Assembly (NCBI GenBank): GCA_934045905.1
Contig: OW203768.1
Span: 8,336,316-8,400,315, forward strand
Direction of reading: 5' to 3'
Length of the DNA stretch: 64,000 nucleotides
From: Leuctra nigra
Lineage: Eukaryota > Arthropoda > Insecta > Plecoptera > Leuctridae
Within the stretch, counting starts at the first letter, position 1; every line of letters begins with the position of its first letter. Of this stretch, positions 32,276 to 45,745 are shown one piece after another. A model generated the notes under the pieces. It was not told the origin of the DNA. It was given only the letters and a program-made list of their open reading frames with translations, and did no database searches. A program made the position numbers and the translations under genes.

Positions 32276-35200
32276 GTGTGATAGCTAACTTAAGTATTTG
32301 TATTCAAATATTGAATTCAGAATCCCCTACACTTGTATTAATTTAAAATCAAATTACATGAACACTAGGTATGATAATTTGGGGAAAAGTATATCAAAAC
32401 TATCACTGGTAAATTTGTTCCATGTGAGATTACTAACGGAATAAATATAAAATTGCCTAATTTCTTAGAAATTGTGTATGTTTTAACAACGAAATATGTC
32501 AAAAGTAAATTTTAAAGCCGGAAAAATAAGTTTGATTGAGCTTTTTAAACTTTAAGTGTACTTTGAACAACACGCTGTAAAAATGCAAATGTTCCAATAA
32601 TTTGAGTGAATTTTTTCCCCTTATCTCTATGACAGAGTACCTCTAGTAAAAACTACTTAGATAACTCAGGTGCCCAATAATATTTATTTTAGTATCTGTT
32701 CCAACATTTTCTAAATTAAGTAGTACATTTAACACTTCATAAAACATTATTTTCTAGCTTAAAACGAACAAATGAGTAATGACAAAAAAATAGTTCAGAA
32801 GATTATTTTGTGAAGGTGCGAAAGCTTTTAGAGATTACCATGCATTTGAGAATGCATCAAAATACGGAACGTAATACAATTATTCAGAACATTCTGAAAT
32901 GCAATAAAGGTTACAGGTTAACTGTTTTATTAATTCCAAAATTATGCCAGTCATTTCTCTCCGTCATTTTGACTATTACGGTAATTGTCAATTAAGAGAG
33001 TTACACATTACATGTAATTTTTTTTATCATATACTTCATGAAAACGTCGAGTTGCTAAAGTTAATTACTATTTTGGGAAAAGTTAGAAGCAGATGGTAAT
33101 TTTAATACTGTTGTGTATACGAAGATTGATAGACGCTATTACCCCCCCCCCCCCCCTCACCATAGTCTCGCAAATATGAGATCTCATCCCACCCCAACAT
33201 CCAGAGCAAGGCCAGAAGGTCAGACTAAACTAAGTAATACGATTAAAACATGATTTAAAACTCAAATTAAATGAAGTGTAATGAGTTTAAAACGTTTCCC
33301 ATTGGTCATTCTCTTTATGTTCGTGCTTGATAATTTGCCAATTCAATGTGCCGAGCTGCCCCACCGACTACTGGGTCATGTGAATTTGTAAGTAGTCGGT
33401 GTGTAGCTATGACGCAAAAAGGAACGTTTTACGGAACACGAGTTATTTATGTGGCAAATGTAAGCTATGTTTATAATAAAAATGCGAGGCAATTCGCTTA
33501 AGTAGTAAGTAGGTTAGTCGGACATAAATAATTGAATTGATTTTCAATTTATGTAAATGGCGTTCGGGAAATGTTCGATTTATTTCATTTATTTGCTCTG
33601 GAGTTTGAGTTATGACGAATGTAGCGGAGGTTTTCAATGTTTTTCATGATTTTTAATGGAACGACTTAAAATACTTACGTCTTTTATTGACGTTTAAGAA
33701 AAGTAATAGCGTGTAGTTAAGGTATAAGAACAGGTACACTACATCTCCAGATTACTTTATTTTAATAATTGTTTGTTTTTCAATAATAAGATTACTTTAA
33801 AAATTTTGATCATAAAATGCTAAAGTTATATTTAATTGATATAACTGTGTATAATATCCGACATTTATTTTAAAATATAGTTGACAATACAAACATCACA
33901 AACAGACAAAAAAAACATGGAATCCAAGAGAACTATTATGTTAACTTTATAGTTCCATTACAATGCCTACTTTTATTTTAATTTATATAGTATATTTATT
34001 TTACAGCTGGAAGTGGGGCACTTGTGCTATGGGGATTGTCCTATTCCCACTACCAGCAAAACACTGTATATTTTTTGGTGTTTTGAAAATAAATAAATAA
34101 TAATAACATCAAATGTATTAATCAAAATATGATAACTATTTTATATCAGGTTGTATCAGTGCTCTACATTCTACACGAAAACGAATCGACCCGCGACACA
34201 ATTCGTGCATCTTATTCAATCTCGACGACCGGTTGACCCGAATCACCTGGAAAAACTAAACCAAAAAAAACACTTCCGTGTTGAAATGGAGTGGAAAATC
34301 AGCGACTTTTCACGGGAAATTAAAGTCTATCCTGACAAGACGTTCAGAAAGAGTACTTGGTGATGTCGTGATTGGCTGAAGTTGTTCTTGAGGGGGGGGG
34401 GGGGGGGGGGGGGCTGCGATCATCAACCTAATGTTCAAGTGACGCGAATGACAAATTACACCTCCCCCCCCTTCCCCCAACACACTATTCTCACTCAAGT
34501 TAGCCTTATTCGTGGGTAGATATAAAGGAACTTAGAAAACTTACTTTGTTACGTCGAGTTCGATTAGTGTTTGGTTTGCGTGATATGTTTTATTTTTGTC
34601 GTGCGAAATTAGAGATTTCTTTCGAATTTGATGCTACAAATTCTGCTAGTTTGCGTGGTTTTTATATATCTACAATTTCAACAAATGTGACACAATCACT
34701 AAACTATTAACCTTCCATGAGCAATCTGACCGGTAAATTTCTTGCAATTACCCATTATTGCAATTTAGGTGCATTTCAGTTGGCTGATTTGGTAATTTTA
34801 AAGCCTGTCTGATGCCAAGAATTGTGAAATAAAACGACTTCAAAATATTTTATAACATTGTTGAACGTTGATCGCTATGTAAGACGCCGACTGATAACAA
34901 TTATTCTAGGTGTTAAAATGTATAGGCAACATGTTATCATATATTATCATATATGCTAATTTATAACATAATAATTCCATTCAAATCTAAAATTATTTTT
35001 ACAGTTCCACATCTGCCACCATTTGTAAAATTATCATACATTTTATATTTTGTAGTCCGGAAAAATTTATGCTTTTGAGTTTTGACTGTACATACATACA
35101 CTCCAAACTGAAGCTAATTCAGATACTAACTAATTTCTTTTCTAAGATCTGATCTCCGAAAATCAGTGCATAAATAAAATCTAAAATAGATAAAGTTGCA

Positions 35201-36771
35201 TGATTGTCGTAAAGCTGGAATGAAGACGTCGTCCTCAGAATCAAAATAGATCCCACTTTTAACTCCAGCCTCTTCTTTGAAGTTCCGCACTCGTTTATCT
35301 CGAGAGATCGTTATTTGCGGTTTATTGACAGCATCCGAATTGACGTGGGTTCGAGTCTGGGATGAGTCCGTGAGGATGACGAATCGTCTCTGCTGACACA
35401 CGCACAGAGAGATGCACACTTCGTGACGTCAGCGGAAATGAAATTCAACTCAAACAGTGTCAGTTTCTTCTCCATATCATTCTACTTATATTTTATTCAA
35501 TGCATTTTTACAATAGATATACAATGCCAACTTTGTTGAATATTTTGTCAGTTTTATCATTTGAAGGCTTGAAAACTCACAGTTCAACAAAACATTTTTT
35601 TTTTAATTTTGGCTTATCGTTATTTTTTTATATTGAGCCATTGTTCATAATTTTATATTCCGAAACTTATGCCTAAATTAAACCACTCCTGGATGACCTT
35701 TGGTTTGTCCTCAACGCGTTACGTTCAATTGCGTTGAGCTCAATTGTGTTGAACATTTATGTTGAGCGCAATTTTTTAATTGTATAGATTTAAATAAAAA
35801 ACTGGTTATGATTTTATGTAAATATACTACTCTTCTTTGGATTGATCGCACAATATTAAGAAAAGCAGAACAAGCATCAGTTCCATTAGCACTTAAGCTA
35901 CTTTGGTTTTTGCCTTGTCCATTTGTCTTCAAAGTCAGACCCATTCGTGGCATCATTTATTTTATTCCAAATCCTAGTATTCTTTTCTGTGTTAGTGTTT
36001 CTGTACTCAGTGTTGTGTTAGGTATACGCGTGTTGTCTCGCCTTTTTCCAGTAAGAAAAATGCTTCAAAGCATAAATAATCATGCACTTGCAATTTGGAA
36101 TTCAAAGGAAAAGCTACAAATTGATTTTCAATCGATTGCAGTGACTTGGCATAAAAGAACATAAATCATTTACACGTCACATTCTAGAAGTAAAACGAGA
36201 ATATATGCAAACGAAAAGCACCCTTTTCTCCTCGGCCAAAGAAAATAGTGAAATTTTCCTCTTCACTGACTACCTAACACGATTATCATAATGCTCTTTC
36301 CCATAGTAGGTCAGCATTAAGGTCACAGTAATCAATGACAATTCAACACTACTCGATCAATATGAGAAACGCCTACTACTTTTTCCCAACTGATTGGAAA
36401 ATCAATCATTCTAAAGTACCTGACCGGACCGGCGATCGCATAAAGACCATTCCTAACAAATAGCCATTCCATTCCTCATACTCCATTTTCACATTTCCTT
36501 TTGACATAGGTCTAGAGAACTAATGGCGGGTGAGCTTGAGAGGTATCAAGTTTTATGTGATGTGCTTGACACCATTCTGTGTGGAGACATGTTGGTTAAG
36601 CGACAAAAAACTTTCAAGTGAACATTCCAAAGTCCTTTGTGGACTACAATTGATATCTACAATTCAATTTTATGTGATAGAGGCTGTAAAAGTGGTGTGA
36701 TAAAGTATGTCAGTATAAGTCAAGTCACAGTGCATAAGAAGTCTAATAGTGGGAACCTTTCACTAAAAGGT
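32276..36771. other. Long intergenic stretch, homopolymer runs only
   Basis: AT-rich. There is a 15-C run at 33142-33156 and a 22-G run at 34392-34413. A minus-strand frame at about 35200-35400 (RDKRVRNFKEEAGVKSG then IYFDSEDDVFIPALRQ) is preceded by an acceptor-like CTGTGCGTGTGTCAGCAG and has protein-like composition, but no donor or family match was seen; it is kept as a weak exon candidate. Confidence 0.3.
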
Positions 36772-36830
36772 GTCCGTCGCCATTAGCCTCGCTGCAGAAC
36801 AGTGCGACGTTAAGCCCCAGAAAAAAAAAC
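36772..36830 (+). mobile_element. SINE 3' tail fragment
   Basis: It carries CCGTCGCCATTAGCCTCGCT, GCAGAACAGTGCGACGTTAA, GCCCC and an A-rich end, matching the last 60 bases of the tRNA-derived SINE at 40018. It is a strongly 5'-truncated copy, as expected from incomplete reverse transcription. Confidence 0.75.
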
Positions 36831-38587
36831 TTTCACTAATATTATAGCTTTTAAACATTTAAGATTTTAATTATTCTACATGTCTACAAGGCCTTGCTCG
36901 CACTAAATGCAGATTTAAAAGAACCGAAAAAATTATTTTAGAGTGTAAAATAAATATCGAGATTTAAATGAATAGTTCTTTAACCCATTGTGAAACAAAG
37001 TTCAGGAATACTAAAATATTTTAACTTGGCGTGTTCAAAACAATATTTATAATATTGTATCTCATGATGAGAAATCTCAAAAGGAAGTTAATCTTTCGTG
37101 TGTAACATTGGTCCCTGACACTTGATCTTAGGTGGAAAAGTCACTTGAAAAAAAAGAGAAAAATGAATCCAGCAATTTCTCGAGTTATTTCTTGGCTCGG
37201 GAACTTCTTTCTGAAGATCGTTCTTCAGGTTCTATCTGGAAACATTTATCAACAGCACGGATTTCTATAGAACTAGGGCAATAGATGTTGCAAGCTCGGG
37301 TGAGGGGGGGGGGGGGAGAAGGGTTGTAAAATGGTCGCGATAAGTGTGGTCGAGGATATGCTTCTGATAAGTACTTCTGACATTATGAACAGAGTCGGGA
37401 GTTGCGCCAAAGCGTTGTATTTGCTTTGTTGTATATACGAGCGACGGAAGAAATTTTTGTTTGCGAACTTAGTTAAATAATAAAAGTGTTTTATTTAGAA
37501 TGTTTTGTATTGAATGCAATATCTCGATAAAGCTCCCGACATCCTATAGAGGAAACAGTATTTTGTCGTGTTCATTGGGCATAACAGGGTTTAGTTTTAC
37601 CACACCTTGTTGTTATGGTAAACGTTGTTGAACACCATGACAACCCATTGAAACTCACTGAAGGGCAGGCAAAGCACTTCATGAAACTACCCTTTTAGGG
37701 ACGATACAAATCTATCGGGCCGATTACGTTTTCGGAAGATAAACTTGTCCTGTATGTAATAGAATATAATTTAAAAAACGCATTATTTAATAATTGGCAG
37801 GTTAAAATAAAAGTTATTACAGCAACAACAAAAACTATATATATTCGCACAAAAAGCACACTGCAGAGAACATTACCTACATGCAAACAGCGGACTTATT
37901 ACGGTCCTACAAAAAAAGATTTAAAAGTAATATATTCGTTAGGATTTCATTGTAAATTTTGAAATATCAAACGGAAAATACCATTTTAATTGCCTTCTAT
38001 CTAACTAATGTGTTGCAATTGCTGATTGAATTAAAATAGATAGCTACAGGACAACCCTCACGCCGTAATTAGTTGTAAATACATAAATATTTATCCTCGA
38101 TTTCGTACCAAACGTTACACCCTTGATGCTAAACACCAACTATTCCTCAAAATAAGCGGATTGGTTGTGTTTTTTCTCTTCTTTGTTTTCTGTTAAGTAC
38201 ACACGACACGGCATAAACCCGTTAGTAAATACAATTTTATTTCCGGAGGCCATTTTAACAAACAAACATAGGCTGTACTGTTATTTGACCTGAAAATTAT
38301 TCCATTGTAATGTACACCCTTAATGATGTGTACACGTTGTTAACTATGTACATCCAGTTGCTAAAAGGTGAGGGGTTATATAATTATAGAATTGCGACGG
38401 AAGAATGTGTTAAAATGTTGGATGGGAAGTTAAAGGCTAATGCGGAGCATTAGAAGTCTGGGGAAAGAATGGTCAATCATTTATTAGAAGATAAAGGAAG
38501 TAACTCTTCACCGTTTATTAGTTTGTTGGATGTAATGTAATTAAATTAATAAGTTTTCTGAATGTCCCAACCATTTGTATCCATTTG
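36831..38587. other. Intergenic, nothing recognised
   Basis: AT-rich. A 13-G run lies at 37304-37316. No exon-like frame was identified. Confidence 0.35.
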
Positions 38588-38721
38588 TGTTCTTAACGCA
38601 ATATTTCTTCCAGTATATCTCTGCAGGAAAAAATAAAATGTATACTTTTTTAAATGCAATAAATGTATCGCCTGAGGAAGCGCAGTGAATGCTGGGAGAA
38701 ATATTGCTTTTAGAACATAAA
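38588..38721. mobile_element. Small palindromic MITE (~134 bp)
   Basis: TGTTCTTAACGCAATATTTC and TTCCAG at the left are mirrored by CTGGGAGAAATATTGC and TTTTAGAACA at the right with few mismatches. The loop is about 75 bases. Confidence 0.6.
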
Positions 38722-39348
38722 GATATAGCTTGTGAAAGTCTACGAAGTTAAATAAATGTGGAAAAACTCTAAATTAATAGCGACGTAACATAACTCCACC
38801 AATCACCAATCAATAACTTTTCATCAAATAATTTGAGTATTCTTTTTTCATATTTAGCTGGCTCCTTTGTAGAGAAAGAACTTAAACGTACTTATACCTA
38901 CGTATATAACTTACAGCTCCTTACTTTTATTAAAAGGATGTAAAAAGTCATAAGAGACAAAATTACATAAATCATTACGAATGAGAAGAAAATAAGGAAA
39001 ATTGGTAATATTTTTATTGCATTTTTAGATCGGAGTTGTTAAATTTTTATGATCATATTTTACTACCAGTATTAACAGATGTTGTAAATACCGCAAGTTT
39101 GAATTATTCAGTGGATGTTAAAAACAGAATGAAGAAATAATATAATATATGGGCAGATACATGTTATATGGGTACATAAATACATGTTTGTATTGCATGC
39201 TTTTTGTTATTGACACATTAAAAATAAATACATCATATTTTGTGTCTCGTGCATTTTCATTTATAATTTAAACATTACATAGGTACTTTATTATCATTTT
39301 AATATGTTTGGAATGTAATGTGCGTATTACCACTACTACGCATTATAG

Positions 39349-39510
39349 AGAGTTGAAAAACGAGCAGCAAGAGTCGTATATGCCAATTCCTTTGCAACAG
39401 GAAAAGTACAAGAACTTTCTTTAATTCCTCTCCACCATTTTGTCGAGTTCACGTACAAACTGTTCTTCTTAGCGTGTGATTCGATTGTATGTTTTCAGAC
39501 GGTTGGCCGC
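39349..39510 (+). pseudogene. LINE reverse-transcriptase C-terminal relic
   Basis: After an in-frame stop the frame reads RVEKRAARVVYANSF, then VQELSLIPLHHFVEFTYKLF and FLACDSI. The RVQ-RAAR start and the L-L-WLPL-R-Y-L-L spacing are typical of the segment just after the polymerase domain in CR1/Jockey-like non-LTR elements. The remainder of the element is missing and the frame soon decays, so this is a short fossil. Family assignment is approximate. Confidence 0.45.
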
Positions 39511-40017
39511 ATTCGTTTTGTTCTTGCTTTTACTCCTCCTAGCAAGATGGCATTCTTCTTGGAAATATGCCGAAATAGTCAAATGTCGCATTGCAGAGGT
39601 GTCAAAATGATGTATCGTTTACATTTCACGATTTGTTCGCCAATAGTATGACGATTCGCGAAACTGGGTGACATTTATGAAAAAAGTGAGGAGGGAGGTT
39701 TTATTTTTATATCTTTTTTATATCAGTTGTGCACATTCTATATGCAAACATTGTTTTGACTAATTCCGTAGATGATATTTTAATAAACAAAATAAAATCG
39801 GATTTGAATTTCAAAACATGTCATTCATATTAATTGTCAAATTTTGAACAGCGTTGCTCCGGTTACGGTGGGCTGTGACAATTCAATTACACATTGCTCG
39901 TAGTTATACATTAAAATACATGACTCAGGGGTTTGAAAAAGAACATATCACTAGAATACGTTTTAATATATTAGTGGCTAAATAAAATGGACTGACATCA
40001 CATTTTTTACGGAACAG

Positions 40018-40294
40018 GTATGGCTGAGTGGTAACGCTCTGAACTTCCCCCGGGTTCTGAGGCCCGGGTTCGATTCCCGCGGCCGTCCTTCCTGACTGAG
40101 GTTTTTTCGTGGTTTTCCCTCAGTCGAGAGGCACACGCTGGGAAGGTACCCTACTAATAGGCCACGACCGCCTCCTTCCCACCTACCACCCTTACCTACT
40201 CTTCATCATCATCTCCCATCATCATCATAATCATTCATCCGTCGCCATTAGCCTCGCTGCAGAACAGTGCGACGTTAAACCCCAATTAAAAAAA
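40018..40294 (+). mobile_element. tRNA-derived SINE, full-length copy
   Basis: The head (40018-40088) has a pol III A box (TGGCTGAGTGG) and B box (GGGTTCGATTCCC) with tRNA-like spacing, but no acceptor-stem pairing. The body contains TTTTCGTGGTTTTCCCTCAG, GGTACCCTACTAATAGGCCA and a CAT/ATC-rich microsatellite. The tail is GCAGAACAGTGCGACGTTAA followed by ACCCCAATTAAAAAAA. Two truncated relatives lie at 26471-26672 and 36772-36830. Confidence 0.85.
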
Positions 40295-41786
40295 CACACA
40301 GAAGCAGGCGGTGAATTCGATACAACTACAAAATATCTGCCAAAATGTTTCAAACAAATTAACTCAAAAGTATAGGCGTTTGTAACAATAAAACCAGGCT
40401 GATAAATTGTGTAAATATGGTAGAATTAAAATCAATATAATTTTTAATATAATAAGCGTATGCTGAGATCTTTCAAAGAGACGAAAGAGACGTAAACACA
40501 TTGTTAGCCACATATTGATCATCACAATAAGAATGCTCTGTTCTTAAATCTAATCTAATATTCTGTTTAAAGTAAGACGATCGTAGGCCTTTGATGTCAG
40601 GTAGAAGAATCTGAATGACAAGTTTGAAATAAAAATAAATAAAAGGAAATTAATAGGTATGTTGATTTTCTCAACAATATTTCGCAGATATTAAAAACGA
40701 TGTCAAGAACTCTTAAAACTTCGCTCCATTTTTATTATTATAAATTAATATACTTGTAACAACATTTTGGTAACAACCTTACAAAATTTCAAATTGATCA
40801 GTTACAGTGTAAGCTAAAGCCAATTTAATTTTTAAACCAATCAACAAATTTTATTTTATAAAACTGTCGTATTATTTCTTGAACTGATTATTTTAAACGG
40901 GTTAAATTACAACATTATATGAGGCACATGACAACAAAATGGCAAATAAACCGAGAGGAGAACCACAAGTGTCAAAAGGAGGCCCCATTTTTGAAATCAA
41001 CTCACCGACATATTTCATGAGCTGGACGAATGTCGTCCCGAAGAGTTTTTAACACGCAATATTATATTCAATTATTTTGATTACCTCATGCATAAATACA
41101 CCACATCCGTCCATATTGTTTTTAACATCATACATTATTAATTCGTCTGTTTTAACGTTGACATATTATGATTTGACCCCTTTCAATTATTCCAGCATTA
41201 AATTGTCATCTGTCTGGCAAAAGGTCAAAGGGGACACTAAATATTTGATCACATTCTTTATTATTCGGACTCGCGTAAGAGTTGACATTGTTGAGTACTG
41301 ACTTCGTCTTTTATTACGATTTAACAAAAAGCAAATGAATGTAATGAAAACGTCTGTACACTGAACAGGTAAAAGGTCAAAACCATGATATAATGATATA
41401 ACTATTCTCGTTCCTAGCATTGAGCATCAACTACAACAATACATGAAGTTGTGTATTGTGCAATTGAGCTTGATAAGGGATATAACATCGCTGTCAAAAC
41501 GTCGTTTGCAATTGAAATAATAGAAGCTGAACTAACCTATATATTATTATGACTTTGAAGAGTCGACTTCATTCGAAAAGAAACATTTTCAACAATTTAA
41601 TAAAATATGTCGTCCTATCGTTTGCATCATTCAAATTACGAAAAATATAAGCATTGCTATTTTTAGCAAACCTAAAAATAAGAAAACTACTTTATAAATA
41701 CTAACATTATGCTCCAAAAGTAAATCTAAATCTGAAAGTCCGCATTTTTTAATCCAGTTTGGGCACAAATATGAATTTTATAAAAT
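40295..41786. other. Intergenic, nothing recognised
   Basis: AT-rich DNA; open frames are short and compositionally random. Confidence 0.35.
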
Positions 41787-42302
41787 AGCAAACGCAAGCG
41801 ATTTTGCCACAGGAACTTTTTTGGATACGGTTGGAGACAAAATGGGTTGACGAAACGATTTGAAATTTTAACCATGGTTAGATAAAAGATAAACTCATGG
41901 TTCCCTTGGTAGATTTTTAATTTTTTGCTTCGTTATTTAGTAATAATTAGTAGATTATTTGTGAAAAAATGTTTATTTTCTTGCCTCAATGGGTGCCGTA
42001 TGAAATTTAATTTAAAAGATGTGAAGTGATAACCCTCAGTTTGTCTTTCATCTAATCATGACTAAAATTTGAGATCAAATTGGATACCGGGTTGGTCTCC
42101 AAACGTTTCGGAAGTTTCATCGTTTTGAGCGTTTTTTTTTAATAACCGGCACCTTTTAACAATGCAAGAAGCCAAATTTGAAAAGTGTTTAATATACATT
42201 CAGACTGATCATGTGAACATCCTATCAAAGTTATACTCACTTATGAAACAATTTTTTTCTCTCTCGATTTTCTAAAACGGCCGAGCGCTTGTATCACCTT
42301 AA
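41787..42302. mobile_element. TTAA-target MITE, copy 2
   Basis: It has the same palindromic body as 61265-61791: ATTTGAGATCAAATTGG, TAACCCTCAGTTTGTCTTTC and AACCGGCACC. The right end CGAGCGCTTGTATCACC is followed by TTAA (42299-42302). The left end keeps AACGCAAGCGATTTTGCC but has lost the terminal TTAAGGTG, so it is older than copy 3. Confidence 0.7.
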
Positions 42303-42664
42303 TTTGCTTCAAAAACTATCTAAGTAAGTTAATTATGATTTTAAGTTATGACGACATATAGGTCATAATAATTCCAATAGAAGTTGCGTTAGCTTTATTC
42401 ATCAGAGCGAATATATATCATCCCCTAATACAATAATAAACTAGTTTCACCCAACCCAAGTTAAAACTACTAGAGTTCCAGTGTACTAATTTTCTAACAG
42501 CGATACAGCGAATTCCCTCAAGTCCCCATCAACTACTTGACTATTTCAATTATACACGTTACACTGCATAGCTCTTGGGAATAGATCAAAACAATCCTGC
42601 TTGGAGATGGAGTTCATATTACTCATGAATGTCGATTGTACAGTGTTGTATTCTGTAGTTATGT

Positions 42665-43187
42665 GCTACACCCAGACATGGGCAAAATACTCTGTTTCCA
42701 TGTATTTGGAATACAAGATACTGATACTTTTAATTTGGGTATCTAAAATACAAGATACAAGATACATTTTAGAGATGTATTTAAAATACAAGATACAAGA
42801 TAGTATCTTTAGATACTTCAAAAAAGATACATTTAAAGATCCTTTTTTATTCTCATACATATCATCCAACAGTAAAAAATGTAGGGACTTACTTTCTAAA
42901 TTAAATTTTAATTCGTTCTATTTGTAAGGCAACATACTTAACATTTTCTTGATCGATTCAATACGGCAACTTGTATTATTGATGCTTGTTTGAAATCAAG
43001 CAAGAGATCAAGCTATCTTTGAAATTCTAGGCGCATAAAAATGTATCTTGTATTTTAAATCTTCAAAAAAGATACAAAATACTTTAGAAATGGGTATTTA
43101 AAATACAAGATACAGATACATTTGGCTCATGTATTTAAAATACTAGATACAACAAGTATCTAGATACTGCCCATGTCTGGCTACACC
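42665..43187. mobile_element. hAT-type MITE rich in AAGATACA repeats, with 8-bp duplications
   Basis: The element spans 42673-43179 (507 bp). Termini are CAGACATGGGC at the left and GCCCATGTCTG at the right. The 8-bp duplication GCTACACC is perfect (42665-42672 and 43180-43187). The interior repeats ATACAAGATACA in both orientations. An 8-bp duplication and CA-starting termini fit hAT. There is no transposase; a 108-residue frame across it is a by-product of the repeats. Confidence 0.85.
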
Positions 43188-44663
43188 TCCAACCCTTAGC
43201 CACTTACAGCAGCACGCTTGAAGCCCATATTAGACTGGGTTATTTGAATACAACAATGATGTTTGGTTACTGTTCATAATTGACCAATGTAGGTGGGCGT
43301 TGCCTTATGAAAGACTAAAGTATTACCATGGTAACTCCAGGGTTCTTAGAAAAATAACAATTTTTCATTGAAACAAATGAAATTCAAAAAGATCAAATAA
43401 TTTAGCTCACACGTGTTTAATAGTTTAATTTACCACTTGAAATAGTTCAATCAATATATTTAAACTCATATAAATCATGTTTGATGATTGCTGGACAATT
43501 ATTACAGTGGTACAACGAAACAAATTATATTTTGTCAGGTATGTTGCCAAATTGTTTTACTTTTTAATGGCTTCTGTCACTGGTTTGTTTCGTCAACTTA
43601 AAAAGGCCTTAGCTCTCATATGATAAGTTAATTGAGACTGAACAAGATTAAAGTAGATAGTTAAAATCATTACTATTATTAATGGCAATTTGTAGATTGT
43701 AAAACTGTTAAATTCTGTAAGAAACAGCTGTTTGCAGTTAACTGACAGCTGTCAGTGACCATTGACCAAACATTGACTTTTGTTTTATGACGTAGTGGGG
43801 GGAGGAGATCTACATTGGTCAATTCACGATTTGGAGTATGCTTTCGCCTGGTTTACCACGAGATATAAGGTATCTACACAAAAGGCTTCATTTCTTGGAG
43901 TATGAGTCTCTGTGTATGACTGTTCGTTGTAAAACGTTTACTTTCAACTCAGGTAACTTTGAAAAGTTGAGCTTTTAGTGGGTATTACAACTTAAAAGCT
44001 CTTAAAGCGTATTTTAAAGCCAAGAAATGGCGCCAAGAAATGTCAATAGGGAACGCTTTACATTTCTTATTGTAAATTTGGACATATCAACACCCTTAAT
44101 AATGACAAAAACACTTACTACAAGGTAAAAATAAAATGTTCATATCGAATTTAATTTTCACGTGACATTTTGGCGGGAAAAACGATGTAATGATGTATAA
44201 CTGGGTTGTGATGTCATTTCTAAGTCCCCAACAATGTGTTATTATGGTTACTTTGTTGCCATGGTAATGCACCGGATTATGTCGTCCATGTCGCAGATTA
44301 CTATTATCTTTTTAAATCAACTACTTAAATACTAATCATCGCACACCAAAAATAATAGATTTTCTGCGTTCAGGCACACCTCAACAATCATATTATAATA
44401 TCTATTTGTAATCAAATTTAGAGGAGCAATTCTATTGACAACTTAAAAGCTGGTAAAAGTAAATATTCCCCGAGAAATCGACTCTTTTCCCCTTCTCTCA
44501 TTGTACTTCGAGACAATCAAGTCAATCCCTTAATTAGGCCGATGATGAAATTGAAACATATATAGTGATAATAACCACGTATTAAGTTAACTGTTCTCAC
44601 CCCAGCAACAGTGTAATCCGGACTTAACGATCTCTAGGTAGTTGACGTAAAGGTCATGAAGTT
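43188..44663. other. Intergenic, nothing recognised
   Basis: AT-rich DNA between the hAT MITE and the first gypsy element; no exon or repeat seen. Confidence 0.35.
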
Positions 44664-44667
44664 ACGT

Positions 44668-45684
44668 TGCCACGCCGGCGTCGTCGCCTCGGGCAGAAAT
44701 AACCAGTGCCGGGCTAGCAACAGCTGGAGATGGGTGTGGGCGGGTGATCTCGTGGTAGTTGACAAAGAGAGAGACACGACATGAGCGAGAGCAATAGGAT
44801 CAGAACTAGGTGCTAGACTATCAAGACATAAGGCTGTGATGTCCAGTTGACATTAATTATGGTTTTATTACATAACCTCAAGTGAGGAATAAATGAACAG
44901 TCAAATAAACACAACATACAAATGATCAGAATGAGATAACAGATTACCGGGGGTTTGACCTCCTCGCGTAAATGGACTCTGTGTACAACACAGGTCGTAA
45001 CCTCATCAGCTGTGTGCCTGGAGGCAACACAACACATGCAATTGAATGAATAGCAAATAAGACTGATACAATACAATGATAAATATAATAAACTCTTTAC
45101 TTACACTCCTCCGTGATAAGATGCTCGCCGAATTACTTCGGACATTTACTTAAATAGAACTCGTACAGACGACGTTCTAAGATTACTGGACTTACTTAAT
45201 ACAATGTTGAATTTAGATAGGTTTGAATGATCGAAAAGATGCCCTTTCCCTGACTGCCTGACTCTCCGCGGAGACAATCCAAGTGTGGCCACACTTGATT
45301 GCAATACAAAAACTACGCAACGACAAAATACATTAACTACTCTATTGCAAGTAGGCCACAGGGGCACAATAATGATTCTGTTAACAAAGCTCAAGATTGA
45401 ACCTGCAAGTAGGGGCTGGACGACCAGTCGCACTACGTTATATCCGCTACAACTTAGCGTGGTTACAATCTACATTTAAACACTACTCACGCGGCGATGT
45501 GAAGTCGACGACGGTCAGCCAGAGAAAGAGAATGAGCTCAGGTCGCCGATCCGCGAACTCGACTATCATTGACCATTGCGCATGACATCTTTTCTGCTCT
45601 AGGCGACCCTCCAAATATGGGTACAAATGCCGGCTAATGGTAACGACTTGACGTTGGCGCCAGCGCCGAATTCAAACCGTTACA
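44668..45684 (-). repeat. 3' LTR of the deleted gypsy element
   Basis: On the minus strand it starts TGTAACGGTTTG and ends GGCGTGGCA, the usual TG…CA ends. Same length as the other LTR, without any indel. Small open frames in it are not genes. Confidence 0.9.
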
Positions 45685-45700
45685 ATTCCCCGTTAACCCC
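45685..45700 (-). other. Polypurine tract region
   Basis: On the minus strand GGGGTTAACGGGGAAT lies directly before the 3' LTR. This is where plus-strand DNA synthesis would be primed. Confidence 0.55.
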
Positions 45701-45745
45701 AACAAAAAGAAAATACAATTTTCTTTTTCTTCGAGTTCTTACAGG

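Noticed and set aside
35808..36164. 118-residue hydrophobic plus-strand frame
   Set aside because: Hydrophobicity follows from T-rich DNA; no family, no splice sites, no neighbouring exon.
40018..40088. tRNA gene
   Set aside because: A and B boxes are present but the ends do not pair into an acceptor stem and the sequence continues into a SINE body and tail seen in two other places.
42601..42927. 108-residue frame across the hAT MITE
   Set aside because: Produced by the ATACAAGATACA repeats of the MITE.
44813..45585. Open frames of 62-95 residues inside both LTRs
   Set aside because: They occur identically in both LTRs, on both strands, with no protein-like features; they are chance frames in LTR DNA.
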